Assembly (NCBI GenBank): GCA_003255065.1
Contig: QAOA01001436.1
Coordinates: forward strand, 565,842-629,841
Length of the DNA: 64,000 nucleotides
Reading direction: 5' to 3'
Source of the DNA: Cercis canadensis
Lineage: Eukaryota; Streptophyta; Magnoliopsida; Fabales; Fabaceae
The position numbers and the translations under genes were made by a program. The notes beneath the pieces are model-generated. The model was given only the letters and a program-made list of their open reading frames with translations. It was not told the origin of the DNA and ran no database searches. The stretch's first letter is position 1. Every line of letters begins with the position of its first letter. This document shows, in pieces, positions 22,715 to 35,541 of the stretch.

Positions 22715-24368
22715 TACTTTTTTTTACTCGCGCTGTTATATAACGGCTGGCTTAACAAAAGTGTCAAAATCAGTGGTAGAGAAGGTCAGTTAACATTGTT
22801 GTGCTGCATTGATTGCGAGAGTTTGTATCAAACTCAGTTTTACAGGTTCACTGAATTCTGTTCTTTTCAGAGACACTAATTTCTCTGACGTCCGTATCAT
22901 AGGAGTAATGTTGATACACTGATAATCGGATAGACAGAAGTTGTACTGAAAGCAAAAGATGATTGGTGAAGGTATACAAGTTTTGGTGAAGCTATTAAAA
23001 TGCGACTTTTTTTTTTTTTGTTCCAACATTTTTTGTAGTAGGGCAGCTAATCCCCAAATGGGTTATTATTGTTTTAGTAATGTATTATTTAGTTCATATT
23101 TAATAACTATGCTCCTGTTTGGGACGTGATTCAAGACTCATGAGGTCAGCATAATTTCATGCACATACCAAACTGAGCAGCATTAGTGGATTACTGCAGT
23201 TTAGTGATCATCTGGCTTTTTAATATTCAGAGTTCAGACACATGAACTTTGACCAATAACAACTTAGTAAATGAAATAAAAGGGAAAATTAAGAACAACA
23301 ATAATTAATTTTATATTTATTTTGATATTTTAATAATTCACATGGATGTAGTCAATCATTGTAAAAAAATCATTTGCTAATGAGTAAATATTTTTTGCCA
23401 TTTTATTAATGAATATAAAACCTTTGCAATTGAAGGGCAGAATTGTGGAGAAGTGGCTCGTACGCAGCCTTAGGTAAGGACACTACGCTATACTTGGGAA
23501 AGGAAATTCAATTTCACACCCTGTTAAACTTGACAATCAACAGGGTGTGGCAATACATGAAGCCATCGCAACACGAATTGTTTGGCAATATACAATTTAC
23601 TGCCAAAAATTATAACATGAACACGTGAATAAAGGCCTTGTTCAGTATTCATCATATCATATCGTTCTTTTCTTGCCAAACACAGCAAATGTTTATTTGC
23701 AAGCAATACCGAAATTTGGAATTCAGTTGTAGACGCGGGATACCAATCAGTAGGCAATAGATGTCCTGATATTAATACGTAAAGCTATACTATGTCTAAA
23801 GATAGCAAGACTCGCACTAATTCATTCATTCTTTCAAACCAACGACAATCATTCATCGGTTTTCAGACTTTTCTAAGCAAAATTTCAGTGACTTGCAGCA
23901 AGTCAAATGTTGGTCTTCCAAATATGGGGTAATGCTCATACCTTCATTTCTAGAGGTTATTGTCGCTACTGGTGTATAATGTATTGACCTAGATGCAAAC
24001 TCAACTAGTAGACACTGAAAACATCACATTAAAATTCCTCCATCTGTTGTGAATATCATATGCTTGACTAGGTAGTAAATAAACAAATCAAAGGACTGTG
24101 CCTAATAAAAAGTGGGGGCCCGTCCCTCAGGGTTAAGAATGTGTGGAGAGCTGTTGGCTTCCCAAGACATCGTAATTCCATAAATGCCCTTATTTCATAT
24201 ATTTTTGGGGTGTAACAAATATATCAACTGTAATAAAAAAGAAAAGCGGCGGGAGTAAATGCACCTCTACTATTCCAACTTTATAGGAGAAAGGAGTAGT
24301 CCCTCGAGCATGTAAACTAATCAAAACTGCAAGAGGTAACAATGGGTAACGCGTATAATATTTTGTCT
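22715..24368. other. Convergent intergenic region
   Basis: It lies between the 3' ends of PRMT7 and the J-protein gene, so it holds both 3' UTRs. A small hairpin with 11-bp perfect arms (CACACCCTGTT and its complement) sits at about 23515-23550. No coding signal is seen. Confidence 0.6.
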
Positions 24369-27300
24369 TCATATCCTGTGTCCGCCCGAAGGTATCATTA
24401 ACTCTTCATAATCACCAACCATTACCTGCTTCATGTTTCGAATTAGCCCATATCGCAATCTAATACAAGAGTTTTTATCATATGCTTTCATTTCTAAGTT
24501 TTAGCAAGAGCAAACTGCTTGTACCTTGTATTGGTTGCCAGCATAAGTGTACTCTACTAACAACTGTTTCGGTTCTCCTGGACAAAGATCACAAAAGCCC
24601 ATGATGCCTGATTTTTTTACACCTTCATGAAGCTGCATAAACAGATTGAACAAACAAATATTATTTAAGAGCAAAAGTCGCCAGTCTCAAAAAGGTTAAA
24701 TCCTATATGGTGCAACGCATCATAGATTCCAAGACTGCTAATTTTTGGTGAAGCTGTCATAAGATGACTTTATCAGTGTCCTATAGCAAATCTTAAAAAT
24801 GCACGCTCTGTTAGTCACAAGTTGCATAAAAAACATCAAAAACATAAACCATCTGATGATTAATAATAAAAATAAGAGGATTTTGTTTAATAAATGATAA
24901 ATGGTCCAAAAAGAAACTCACTACTTAGCAAGCAACTAAAGCAGTTGAAAGATAAGTCAAAACACTTACAAAGAACCAATGCTAGCCTAATATTAGTGAC
25001 TTAATGTTTTTAATGTTTGCTCTTTTGCATAATAGTTTCGCATAGTGAATATAAATATAAATTTGTCTGTATCGCATCATATCAATGAAAAAGCATACCT
25101 TGAGTTGGCCAGAATCATTAACTAAGAAATTCAGAGGTACTGTAACATCCATGACTTTTGAAGCTGATTCATGACTTGTCTCACTTGATGCATTTATCTT
25201 GTTCAAAACTATATGACTTCCATAGAGTGCTCTGGTAATAACCAGTCCACCTGTTTCTAATTGCCTATTTCTTTTCCTATTAGCCATATTTTGCTGTAAC
25301 TGCTGAGCTTTCTCTGCTGCAGCCTTTGCTTCTTGAACCTGCACATTTTTTTTGTTGTGGGGGGGAGGGGGGAAAAGATTTGCTTAGTAGACAGTTCAAT
25401 GGAAAATCAGAAAAAGAGAAATGGAAATAATTTGGTCATGTCCACCTTCTAAGACAGATGTGGTTTCTAAAACTCCAAATTATATTGAACTATCAGTCTT
25501 CACAATAATTGCGCAATCCCACCAGAGTAAATTAAGGAGACTACTTTATTTCAAGTTCATACCTGAACAGAAGTTTTCTCAGCATTCTCTAAAGCCTTCT
25601 GCTTATCCCTTCTAAGATAATAGGGCTTGACAATGAATTTCTGCAGACACATCAAATCCACATATTAGCAGAACTGATGAGGTAGCCACAAAGTATTCAA
25701 TAGATCAAACTGTTCCTTCAAAAAGATAGATGCTTTTTCTTGAAAACTAATGTATACGAAGCACCAAGTAAATTAAGATCCTGTATTTTGAGAAATACTC
25801 TTTTATTTTTGTGAAGCTAACAGAATTTTCAACTATAATTGTCCATCAAGTTCGTGTGCTGATCAGTTCAAATTCTTAACAGATCATAGGAAAGCAATTA
25901 CGGCTAGCAAATGCTTTCTGCTTAACTGACATCTTATCAATCAGCTTATTATAGATAATCAAAGGCCTTCACAAAAACAAAACAGTAGAGAAACACTGAA
26001 ATATTTAAACTGCTCAACAAGGTGGTCATCAATGAAAAATTGATATGAATAAAAACCTTCAGTAGAAAGTAAAGAGATGCTGGAAGAACCAATGCTCCAG
26101 TAGCAAACACAGGGTTCAAATGCCTGGTAAGCAAAATCTGTAAGTGATAGCTCATTAGTAACGAGATAGAAACCAAGAGAATGATGGTAGAGAAATAAGA
26201 CTTCACAATGCCATCTGAACAAAATGCCAAGTGCTAACCATAATAGGAATATAGAGAGAAAAAAAAAAAAAAGTTCTTCCAACTATTTGTATGTTCTTTT
26301 TTAACTCAAGAAAATCACTTCATCATGAAAAATAAATAGGAGGGCATAACTCTATCAAGATAGGTTTTTGAAACATCTTAACAAACAACAACACACATGC
26401 AAAGATCATCACATGTAAAATAGTGCCTAGACTAACACCTTGCATCTATCAGGCTAAATAGATGAAGAACCAAAACAGTCCTTACAGGAATAATTAACTT
26501 TTGGCCCCCACGACGCAACTCAAATCTCCAGAAAATACCCTGAAAAGGTTAAAAAAGAATGTAAGATAACTGGCAGAAAACAAATTAATGAACAGGAGAA
26601 AGAGCAGCATTTTTCCATTTAACTCCAGATGTTAGTAAATTAAACAAGGAATCTTTAGAAGATTAATATTTGAAACTGTAGAAAATGCTTCAATCAGAGC
26701 ATGGAATTTGTGTATCCAATAATCAACAAAAAAAAAAAATATTTGGAAGAAAATAAAGCCAACAGTATCAGTATTTGCAACTAGCCAACCAAAGCACCCA
26801 ATATTTCTTCGCCCACCAACATACAAAAACGCATTCACATTGCAGCCAAAAAAAGCAAAAAACAGGTCATTCAGAAAATTATTATTGTGTAATGATTTAA
26901 AAATTATACTGATGCCATCCTGATACACGGTTCCTTCAAAAGATTAATCCTACTCTTTTTCTACTGTAGTCAGTGACAAAATTATCAATTCAGCAAGAAA
27001 CACCTTGGAGAATTGAATGTCACACCCTCAACAAAGGTGACACAAAATTGGTGCCAAGTCAGTCTTACAATTAACACATAAAGAGCTCCCCATGGATTCC
27101 TGGAATGAACACAAGAGGAATGTACAGGCCAAACAAGCTTTATTGTTATTCAAGGAACATTATTATAGCAAATTGGTTTTATACATAAAAGCAACTAATA
27201 CAGGCTTAATACTAAGCATAAGAAATGCTATTTCACCATAGAAAAGAAAATAGACACAAAATATGAACATCAACAACAAAAACATATTATTGATAACTGC

Positions 27301-30234
27301 ATCACCTGAATTCCTATTGAATACAACCAGCGCACAGTGCTGAATTTGGATAACTTCCTCCCACCACCAACTTCAATCTCAAGGGCAGAACTACAACATT
27401 TAAATGTCTTAATGTCAAGTGAGTTTTGTATCAAGACTTGATCTTGCAATATACATTTTATCAAATACACATAAATGCAAAGATAATAACACAACATCAT
27501 GACACTCTGCAGCCAAATTCTCCGCTTAATAACATATGATACTTTCTCCTGAAGCAACAAACCATAAACTAAAAAATACCCTCACTGAATATATATCCAA
27601 TCAGATTTTGCACACATACCTCCCAAATCTGCCTGCAATACGGCCATGAGATTTAGAAGAAAAGTTATGCGTATAGTGAGCTGCTGTCTCAAAAGTGCTT
27701 GTGCCAAACTGCAGAAGTTGAGAAAGAAGTAATGTAATGACAGAACAGATGAACAACTTCAAATGTTCTATAAAGATTAGCAAAATCTTGGACACTATTG
27801 AAATGATGGAAGCTGATGAGCAAGCCATACCATAAAGAATACCATCTCACTTTGTCATTTCATGGACTTTCAATATCGCAATTTTTATTCATTTTTTAGT
27901 TTAGATTTGTGCATTATTCTGATGCGTTAGGCAGATATATATGTACCAATCTTAACTTGATTAAGCAGAAAACACCAGTGTACCTTCACTTCTCCAGAGG
28001 CAGACCTTTTCGCATCTTTCTTTAGCCATCCAACAGCTATAGATGATTGTGATCCCAAAGCGAGCTCTATCTGTAAAACATATCACATGTGAGTGATCAC
28101 AGATGAAAGACATTCCAGAATATTTAATAGCCTTAAAGAAGTCAAAGCATTTATAGACCCTTCAATGCTTCATATTTTTCTAAGCAACAAAAAGCCCACT
28201 TCATAAATTTCATATAATTAATTAATTGTTGTCAATAATTGGTTGTACCACATGATTTCTTTAACTATGACTAAAGTCTGATACATGAATTCAAGTAATG
28301 AAAGCAGTTAAAAAAAAAAATTTAAAAAAAAGTTTAGGTCCCAAATAAAATAATCATTCATGTTCACAAATGATAGTATCACCACTCCAGGAGTTACAAA
28401 CAACATTTTCAAGTTTCTGTTAGGCTATAAAGCATGGCCTGTCTCCCTAGAAGAGTGTTGCTCTATGAAATTATTGCCTAGAAATGCATCTAATGTGGCT
28501 TGGGCACAACTTGGCTATGTTCGTATAAAATTTTAAAATTGACATAATCAGATGATGAATGATTATTTGCTCATAGAAGGTATATCTTGTAAATTTGGAT
28601 GACTGTCAGATAATGTTTGTGAATATCTTGATATCATCAAATCTCATCATCATCTAAATGTAATTAAAAACTTTGTTGAATGGACCCTTGTTATCACTTT
28701 ATAAATCGTATTTTAATACGTAGATTGATTATTCATACATGTTCATGCCATGTCATGTACTACTTGTTCATCTTGTTTCCCTATTGTATCATCTCCTACA
28801 TCCCATGTTTGTCTCCGTGTGCCATAGGTATTAAGTTGCTGAACAGGTATACAAAAGAGAAAAGAAAATTGAGGGGGCAAAAATACTATACATTTCCACT
28901 TGCTGTTTCTGACAGTTGGCGGGTCCAGGAATTTGAAAGATTCAATGAACCATCTTTCAAAGACATGGCAAGGCCCGTTGTTGCAGCTGAGTGTATTGAT
29001 AGCTGACTGGAATAAGGAAGTCAAGAAACATAAAAGCCATTGCTAAAACTGGCAAAAGAGCACCATTGAAACCGACTTCCAAAGACAAAGGACCTACCGA
29101 GATGCTTGCACCCCAATTAGAGCACGTAAACCAGTTGAAGCCATAAGTTCTACAGAAGAAACTTCTGAAATTTGATGCCTAAATAAAGCAGTAGCAGCTC
29201 CACCACCATCATTTCCGCTAACAGCTACATTGCCACCAATTGCAACAACATTACGTTTTGATAACTGAGACTGAACTTCGCTTGTCATGGCCATTCTGAC
29301 ATTCAGAAACATAACAGAAGGCATCAACTGTCAGATGGAAGAAACAATAAAGATGAGTAGTTAAACTGTAACTGAAATGAATAACAAGGCATTTGTTTGT
29401 CAGAAAGGAAGGCTGAAAGAGCTGAATGCTTATAATGGATGTTTGTTTTAAGAACTGAAGGTGTGCCTTCCTCCAGTGGATTTTGAAATCCTCCCGAAAA
29501 ATTTGCCACGTAGGCTCAATAACATTCTTCTTATAACAGGTGTGCTGATGTGTAATCTATGTTGAAAAGATTTCCACATTTCAGAAACAGAGAACTACAA
29601 TGAAGTGATCAATACCCTCTCAAGATGCCATCACCATCTAGACTGTCTGGCAAAGACAAATTGGCCAGAATTGTACCAGAAGATCGAAAATGTGCTGATA
29701 TCTTTTCTAGTTCCTTCCTTCGCCGTAGTCTCTCCAGTTCTGCCTTTATTTCTTCTGCTTTATCCAGCTTTGGACCAAGTTCCATACCAGAGGCCAGACC
29801 TTCCATACCATAAATGTCATATATCTGCCTCTTATTGGGATCGGACAAAATTTCATACGCTTCACGTATGCGTTGAAAGTTTTCAGTAGCAGCATCTTTC
29901 ATCTGACAGAAGCCAATAAAAACCAACAAATAAAAAAAAAAAGTTAACTGTAACCTCGTGAATTCATAATTTATTAACAATAACAGAACATATTCATTGA
30001 TTGAATTGTTCAACTCAAATAGAAAAAGACTCTACCAATCCCAATCAAGCAATTAAGCACATAATTTTGTTTGAGGAGAAAGTGGCATACATGGGGAGCT
30101 TGGTATTTGTCAGGGTGATAGACTTGTGCCCATTGCCGATAAGCTTTTCGGATTTCTTCATCGGACGCTTCGGGCGACAAGTTTAAGAGTGCGTATAGTT
30201 CTCTATTGGGTGGTCCTTCTTTATCTTCCTCCAT
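24369..30234 (-). CDS. DNAJC11-like J-domain protein (OWL1/AtJ13 type)
   Basis: Thirteen exons: 30091-30234, 29616-29902, 29098-29295, 28892-29006, 27984-28070, 27620-27708, 27306-27390, 26486-26539, 26057-26137, 25563-25640, 25099-25338, 24525-24632, 24369-24425. All junctions are GT-AG and phases close to 540 residues. A J domain occupies about 10-80, with helix [13 protein letters not shown] and the HPD tripeptide (residues 40-42). A charged helix ([20 protein letters not shown]) follows. The rest is the beta-rich DNAJC11 region, ending in the DUF3395-type domain ([31 protein letters not shown]). J domains stimulate Hsp70 ATPase. Animal DNAJC11 is mitochondrial; the Arabidopsis relative OWL1 (At2g35720) was described in very-low-light responses (from memory). 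Confidence 0.94.
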
Positions 30235-30342
30235 TGATGTTGCCTCCTATTGAACTGAAACGAAGACTAGTTAAGTTAGGGTTTGCAGAGAAAGATATCA
30301 ACTCTACAGATAGACTGACAAGTGACGATGGTCGAACGGAGG

Positions 30343-30406
30343 GTTTAAGCGGTTTTTGGCTTACGTCAGCGTTTAAGCGGTTTTTGGCTTACGTCAGCGT
30401 TTAAGC
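30343..30406. promoter_or_regulatory. 28-bp tandem duplication carrying TGACGTAA sites
   Basis: GTTTAAGCGG...TTACGTCAGC at 30343-30370 is repeated exactly at 30371-30398, followed by a third partial copy GTTTAAGC. On the gene strand each unit reads GCTGACGTAAGCC, a bZIP/TGA-factor type site. Two such sites 28 bp apart lie 110-170 bp before the J-protein ATG. Function is inference. Confidence 0.7.
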
Positions 30407-30619
30407 TTCGAGTCTTCAAATGGTGGTAACTGGTCAATACAAATACAACATGGACAGTGCGGAGTCCTATTTTGGGTCCTTTGAAGTTTTGAGTACAAAA
30501 TCTGCCACTACTTTCTTCTTTTCCAAGAGAAAACTCTAAGGAAACAAAAATAAAAAACCACACGCACACGCACACACTCACACTCAAACGGAGGAAGGGG
30601 AAGAAAGATTGAGCCGTCA

Positions 30620-30735
30620 GTTCATAAGTTGTGTGGGCTTATTGGGCTTCAATATTTGTAGTGAAATACTACTTCTGTCGGCTCTTAGCCCAATCTAATT
30701 AGTACCGACGATCATGAGCCCTCTGGGCCCAAGTG
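30620..30735 (-). promoter_or_regulatory. Cluster of TGGGCY (site II) motifs
   Basis: TGGGCTTATTGGGCTT at about 30634-30650, AGCCCA at about 30687, and GGGCCCA near 30728 form a cluster 400-500 bp upstream of the J-protein ATG. TGGGCY elements are common in promoters of plant housekeeping and organelle-protein genes. Position is rather distal, so the assignment is tentative. Confidence 0.4.
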
Positions 30736-33700
30736 TTTGGTGAACTTCCTTTAGTGGATCAACCATTTTTCCTCTCCAATTTAAAAACTGTTTTTTTATT
30801 TTTTTTTTCAGAAAACTATCCAACTAAACCAATTGTGTAATTAGTCTTGATCGATTTTTTATCATGTCAGATTGTTCAGTTCAAAAGATTTTAAAGCACC
30901 CATCCTCTAAAACAAAACAAAAAAAACACCATTACCAAATTTTTAAAATGCCACTTCACATTTGCAAATAGAAAATAGCATTTGCAAGTTTAAACGGATA
31001 GTCAAATATTTTTTTTTTTCTGGTCATAGTAAATTAGAGGATACTCTAACTTAGGAGTTATGGTCTTACCGTCACTGAAGTACTTTCTTTTGAAACAAAT
31101 CCCTTAATATAATATATACACCACATTACCATAAAAATAAAAACAAATAAAATTAGCCGTCCAGCTACAAGAGTTGTTCCTAATTAACAACACCGTTACA
31201 CACATGGTGGTACTAAGCCCCAAAGCATCAAACAACACAAAATAGCATTACAACATACTGTGTTTTTTTTTGTTGGCAAAATACTGTTTTTTAAAATGTA
31301 TAAAAACTACAAAAAAGGGTAAACATAATGGTTTTCATGATGTCATCTTTTTAAATTCATATAAACGTATTTACATTAATCAAATTAACATTTGATAAAT
31401 ATCTTTCCTATGATGCTAAATTGCTAATGATGTTTGTGGTTTTCTATTGGAAGTTTTGTCGTTTAGCTAAGGATAGTGAAAGTGAACGGGCCAACATCGA
31501 CCAAAAAAAAGGGCAGGACAAGACTATATAGTATATACAATCAAGATAAATATATGGGATAATTAAAAAAAATAAAAATAAAAAGGAAATTGTGTTTTAT
31601 AAATATAAACTAATAACAGGATAATCAATGGTTATTATGTGATTCTAAGTTATTATTTTATTTTTTAAAGATACTTTGGATCTATCCCTTTTATTTTCCC
31701 TTTATTTATTTTAATTTTCTTTGTTCTTGTCTTGGCCCAATATCACGATTCGCTACACTGAAACTTCGAGGAAATTTCATCACCAGACCGCATCCCCAGA
31801 GATTATTGTACGCGGTTAAGCAAGACCTTCAGTTTATGGGCCTCACTTTTATCCCTGCTAATACGTGCTTCTATATTTTAAAAGGCGATAAGAAATTTTT
31901 TTATTTTCATGAAGCAACAATTTATATTTAAAAATTTTATATTCTTCTTACCTTATCAAGTAGTTTTATGACATTACGCTTTACAATTTTTCCTGATAAT
32001 AACTCTATAAAATTGAAACTTCGAGTGGACCCAGACATGTATATAGAGAAACAAATAGAAGGAATCAAAGAATTTTGATGAAACTTATAAGTCTGTTTAG
32101 GCAATCGCTTATGGAATTAAGTTATAAGAGTTTTGTTTGTGATTAATTAGGAAGTAGCGTACCATTTGACATAGAGTTGGATTAGCTGGCACATCACCTT
32201 AAGCTTAATTATAACTTGTTTAATCTGTAGTTGTGTACTCATGGCATACAAGAATATTAGTCATCCATGGCACATTATAGGTTCATGTAAGGAGTGCACG
32301 CTAGCATCAATTGAGGAACTTTGTCAGTTTGTCCCATAATGGAGCATATGAAGTGAGTCATATTTAGAATAGTATAGCACTGCGTTGCTGGGGTCATGTA
32401 GTTTGTTATGCTTCCTTTTTCCCCCAAAGTATATATTATGATGTTTCATTATGTCTAAAGTCACCAAAGAGCATCTCTTAATTCTGACTTACTTTTGAGT
32501 GTTTCCCTTGCCCACCCCCTATTGTTGGCCTTCGTGTCGGAGGTATTATTTAATTAGCAGCTTCCCTTGTTGTTGATCAAATTAATTGGTCCCTCTCTAG
32601 ATAGAGGTAGGTGTGGAAATAGGGAATTGCGATGGGGTTGCATATGGTGGCTATAGCGAAACTCCACCTGCAGTTAACCAGCCATAGCTTAAGCCCGGTA
32701 GTGTGTGGGTTGGCATGCCCACTTGCTCTAAAGCTCTTACTGGGTCTCAGACTCTTCCGTGAAGCTTACTCTGAAGCGCTCTATGCATCAAGGCTATTCT
32801 TGTTCCGGTTGGGTCAAATAGCCTTCAATCGCGAACCCCTCACCACCAACGGCCACAGATTGGAACGAGCAATTCGATTAATCTCTCAAACAATCAACAA
32901 TCCAACACCACTACACAACCCACAACTACCGCCGGACACCATCCTTGCCCTCTCCATGCTTGCACTTTAGATCACCGGTCACCGGCCGGTGAGCACTTCT
33001 CACTTCCTAAATGCTCTCTTATCCACACTTTTTCGATCATTCACTCATAATACTTTATTTCCTCCTCTTCCCCCCTTTTTTAGGGTTTGGATGTGATCAC
33101 TGTGTGTTTTGTTGCAATTTACTAAATTACGGCTTAATTTTATCTCATTGGGTTCGCTCCCATTTTTTTTGAGGTTACACAACATAGTACTCTTTTATCT
33201 CCCAAAATCTAAATCCACTTGATTAATATGCAAATTATTTATGATAATCTGTGCAGTCATACGGCTTAATTTTATTTGAACGTTTTTATCAAGGAATAGG
33301 CATTGATTAATTTATAAATTTTTGAGCTACTCTGCTGGGAGGGTCGGCCCAGTCAATCAGCCATTATCGAATGATCTAGTTCTTCTAGGTGCACACTTGA
33401 AAAAAAAAAGGGGTAAAGAATCAATTTTTGACTTCCGCAGTCGTTGAGAAAACTACTATAAGGAAAGATAAGTTGGGGCTAAAACGACACAAGTTTGAGA
33501 TGGGATGGCCGGAAGAGAATAATGGAACACTGGCAAAAGAGTATGGCCCAGTGAAAAACGAAAAAAATAACCAAACAAACAAATTGCTCACGAGAGTGCT
33601 GAGTGGGCCAGTAAAGTCATAAAGGATATGAGGATTTTTATCCGTATGCCTCCTTGTGTCGAGGCTACTCTCAATAGTGTTGTTATTTTGTTTCGTGTTT

Positions 33701-33885
33701 GTGGAATAGTTGAATTTAGTAAAAAAAAAGATGACAGAACATTTTAAAAGATCTTATTTGGAAATTGACATCAGACACTGGATCAAACAAAGAAAAAGAC
33801 TTAAAATAGGTTACTGATAGGTTGAACCTATTAATGGCCAAAAAGAAAAAGATAGGTTAAACTTCTTTAATGAGGTAATTTATTT
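30736..33885. other. Gene-poor intergenic region
   Basis: AT-rich DNA with homopolymer runs between divergent genes. Only the block near 32600-33000 is richer in GC; it is listed separately. No transposon termini were found in this part. Confidence 0.55.
32632..32970 (+). CDS. Possible small hypothetical protein
   Basis: A 112-codon ORF starting ATGGGGTTGCATATGG lies in a block that is clearly less AT-rich than the surrounding few kilobases. The predicted protein is hydrophobic near 20-45 (SPVVCGLACPLALKLLLGLR) and polar later (NGHRLERAIRLISQ). I do not recognise the family. It could be a real small gene, an exon of a longer transcript, or a captured gene fragment. Confidence 0.3.
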   Translation: MGLHMVAIAKLHLQLTSHSLSPVVCGLACPLALKLLLGLRLFREAYSEALYASRLFLFRLGQIAFNREPLTTNGHRLERAIRLISQTINNPTPLHNPQLPPDTILALSMLAL

Positions 33886-34764
33886 GGTAAATTGACTTAA
33901 ATAATATACATTTGTAAACTATTTACGTAAAATAGATAATTTTTAAATTATTTATCTAAAATGAATAATTTTAAATATTTTATTATTTTTATATGTAAGG
34001 GAAAATACATTATACATAAATATAGTGTTTATGAACTAAAAATACTATAGGGTATGTTAAGATAAAACGTGTTTACTATTTAAAAAGGTGAAGATATATT
34101 TTTTTAAAAGTAAACATGTTATAGTTTATAAAATGTGTTCTAATAGAACATGTTTTACAAAGTAAAGTATCACGTTTTATTTTATAAAACGTGTTCTATT
34201 AGAACATTTTTTATGGCTTAAAGTATGTTCTAATAAAACATGCATTAAGCCAAGCGTGTATGTCTCCTTCCTACTCTTGGGACATTATCCAACCATCAAT
34301 TTCTAACAATGTTTTATAGTAAGAGAAATTAATTGCTGTAAGGACCAATATTTTATCAAGGCACTTCAATTTTCAGGGACTAAAACAAACTAGAGCCATT
34401 GGCTTTTTACGGACAAAGTAAATTACCCATATAAAGCAACAATAAGAACTGAGGACAACAACCCAATTGATCTATACACATTTTAAGTCATAAAGCATAT
34501 TCTAATAGAACACGTTTTATAGGCTATAACATGTTTACTTAAAAAAAATAAAATTATTTAGCCTTTTTAAACAATAAACACGCTTTATCCTAATATGTTC
34601 TATAACGTTTTTAGTTCATATATGTTATATCTATATATAGTGTGTTCTCCCTTATGTATAAAAATAATAAAATATTTTAAATTATTCATTTTAATTAAAT
34701 AGTTTGAAAACTGCTCATTTTACGTAAATAATTTGTAAATGTGTATTATTTAAATCAAATTGAC
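33886..34764. mobile_element. Long-inverted-repeat Mutator-like element, copy 1
   Basis: An 879-bp foldback whose two ends match in inverse orientation for about 280 bp or more (left from GGTAAATTGACTTAAATAAT, right end as its diverged complement). It is flanked by the perfect 9-bp duplication AATTTATTT (33877-33885 and 34765-34773). The centre contains the palindromes TGTTCTAATAGAACA (34136-34150) and TGTTCTATTAGAACA (34192-34206) and a unique stretch of about 300 bp. It has no coding capacity. A 9-bp duplication with long terminal inverted repeats is the hallmark of non-autonomous MULEs. Confidence 0.85.
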
Positions 34765-35232
34765 AATTTATTTTGATAACTAAAAAAATATCAAAATTGA
34801 ACATATAATGTTTGATATACAATTATTATATTATCATGACTTAGATGATATAGGTGAGGTGATATTTTTAAAATTTGGTCTAGGAATTTCTTAAGTTTAA
34901 TTCTTCATTTTTCCATATTTCTCTAGNCTCTAGTTAAAAAATTACTTAATAAAAAAAAAGAGAAAAGATTAAAAAAAATACGTGGCTATGAGAAAATTTT
35001 GTGTCCAAAGTGGTAATAATATTTTTTTGAAAAATAATGGAATAAAAATAAAAATTTAGATTTATATATGTATTTGCCTTTAATTTTTTAGCTGCGAAAT
35101 ATATATTTACCTATTTAGTAGAAGTAGAGGAGTATTTTTTATTTTATTTTTTGCTAAGGAGAAATAGAGGAGTTTGAGTTTGGACGTTCATATGATATGA
35201 TAATCTATTTCCATAGAGGTTGGGCACAAATC

Positions 35233-35288
35233 AAGCCCATCATCTAGTAAGCGAGGCCCATAAGTGCAGCCCAAAATAAAGAAACCCT
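35233..35288 (+). promoter_or_regulatory. Site II motifs plus telo-box upstream of CWC15
   Basis: AAGCCCAT (about 35233), AGGCCCAT (about 35254), CAGCCCAA (about 35268) and the telo-box AAACCCT (35282-35288) lie within 56 bp, about 250-310 bp before the CWC15 ATG. The site II/telo-box pair is well known in promoters of plant ribosomal-protein and other growth-linked genes, which suits a core splicing factor. Confidence 0.6.
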
Positions 35289-35541
35289 CCTTCGCCATAA
35301 AATTTCAGCGCACGACCATTGTTTTACTTTCCAATCTTCTCTCTCTCGGCCCTCCTCTATTTCCATCTCCGCCGTTCTTTTCCTGATTTCGTCGTCTGGT
35401 TCCGTCGTAACAGAATCCGCTAAGCTCAACCTCCACCAATATATTTCACTCTGAAAATTTAGGATCGGCGTGTCCAGATCGTAATTTTTTATTCCCGGGG
35501 CAATCACCTTTTTTTGTCATACAGGGAACTAGTTAGAAGCA

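Noticed and set aside
23515..23550. Small hairpin with 11-bp arms as a MITE or terminator
   Set aside because: The arms are short, there are no flanking duplications, and it lies alone in 3' intergenic sequence.
28680..29006. Plus-strand ORF of 108 codons
   Set aside because: It is the complement of J-protein exon 4 and intron sequence.
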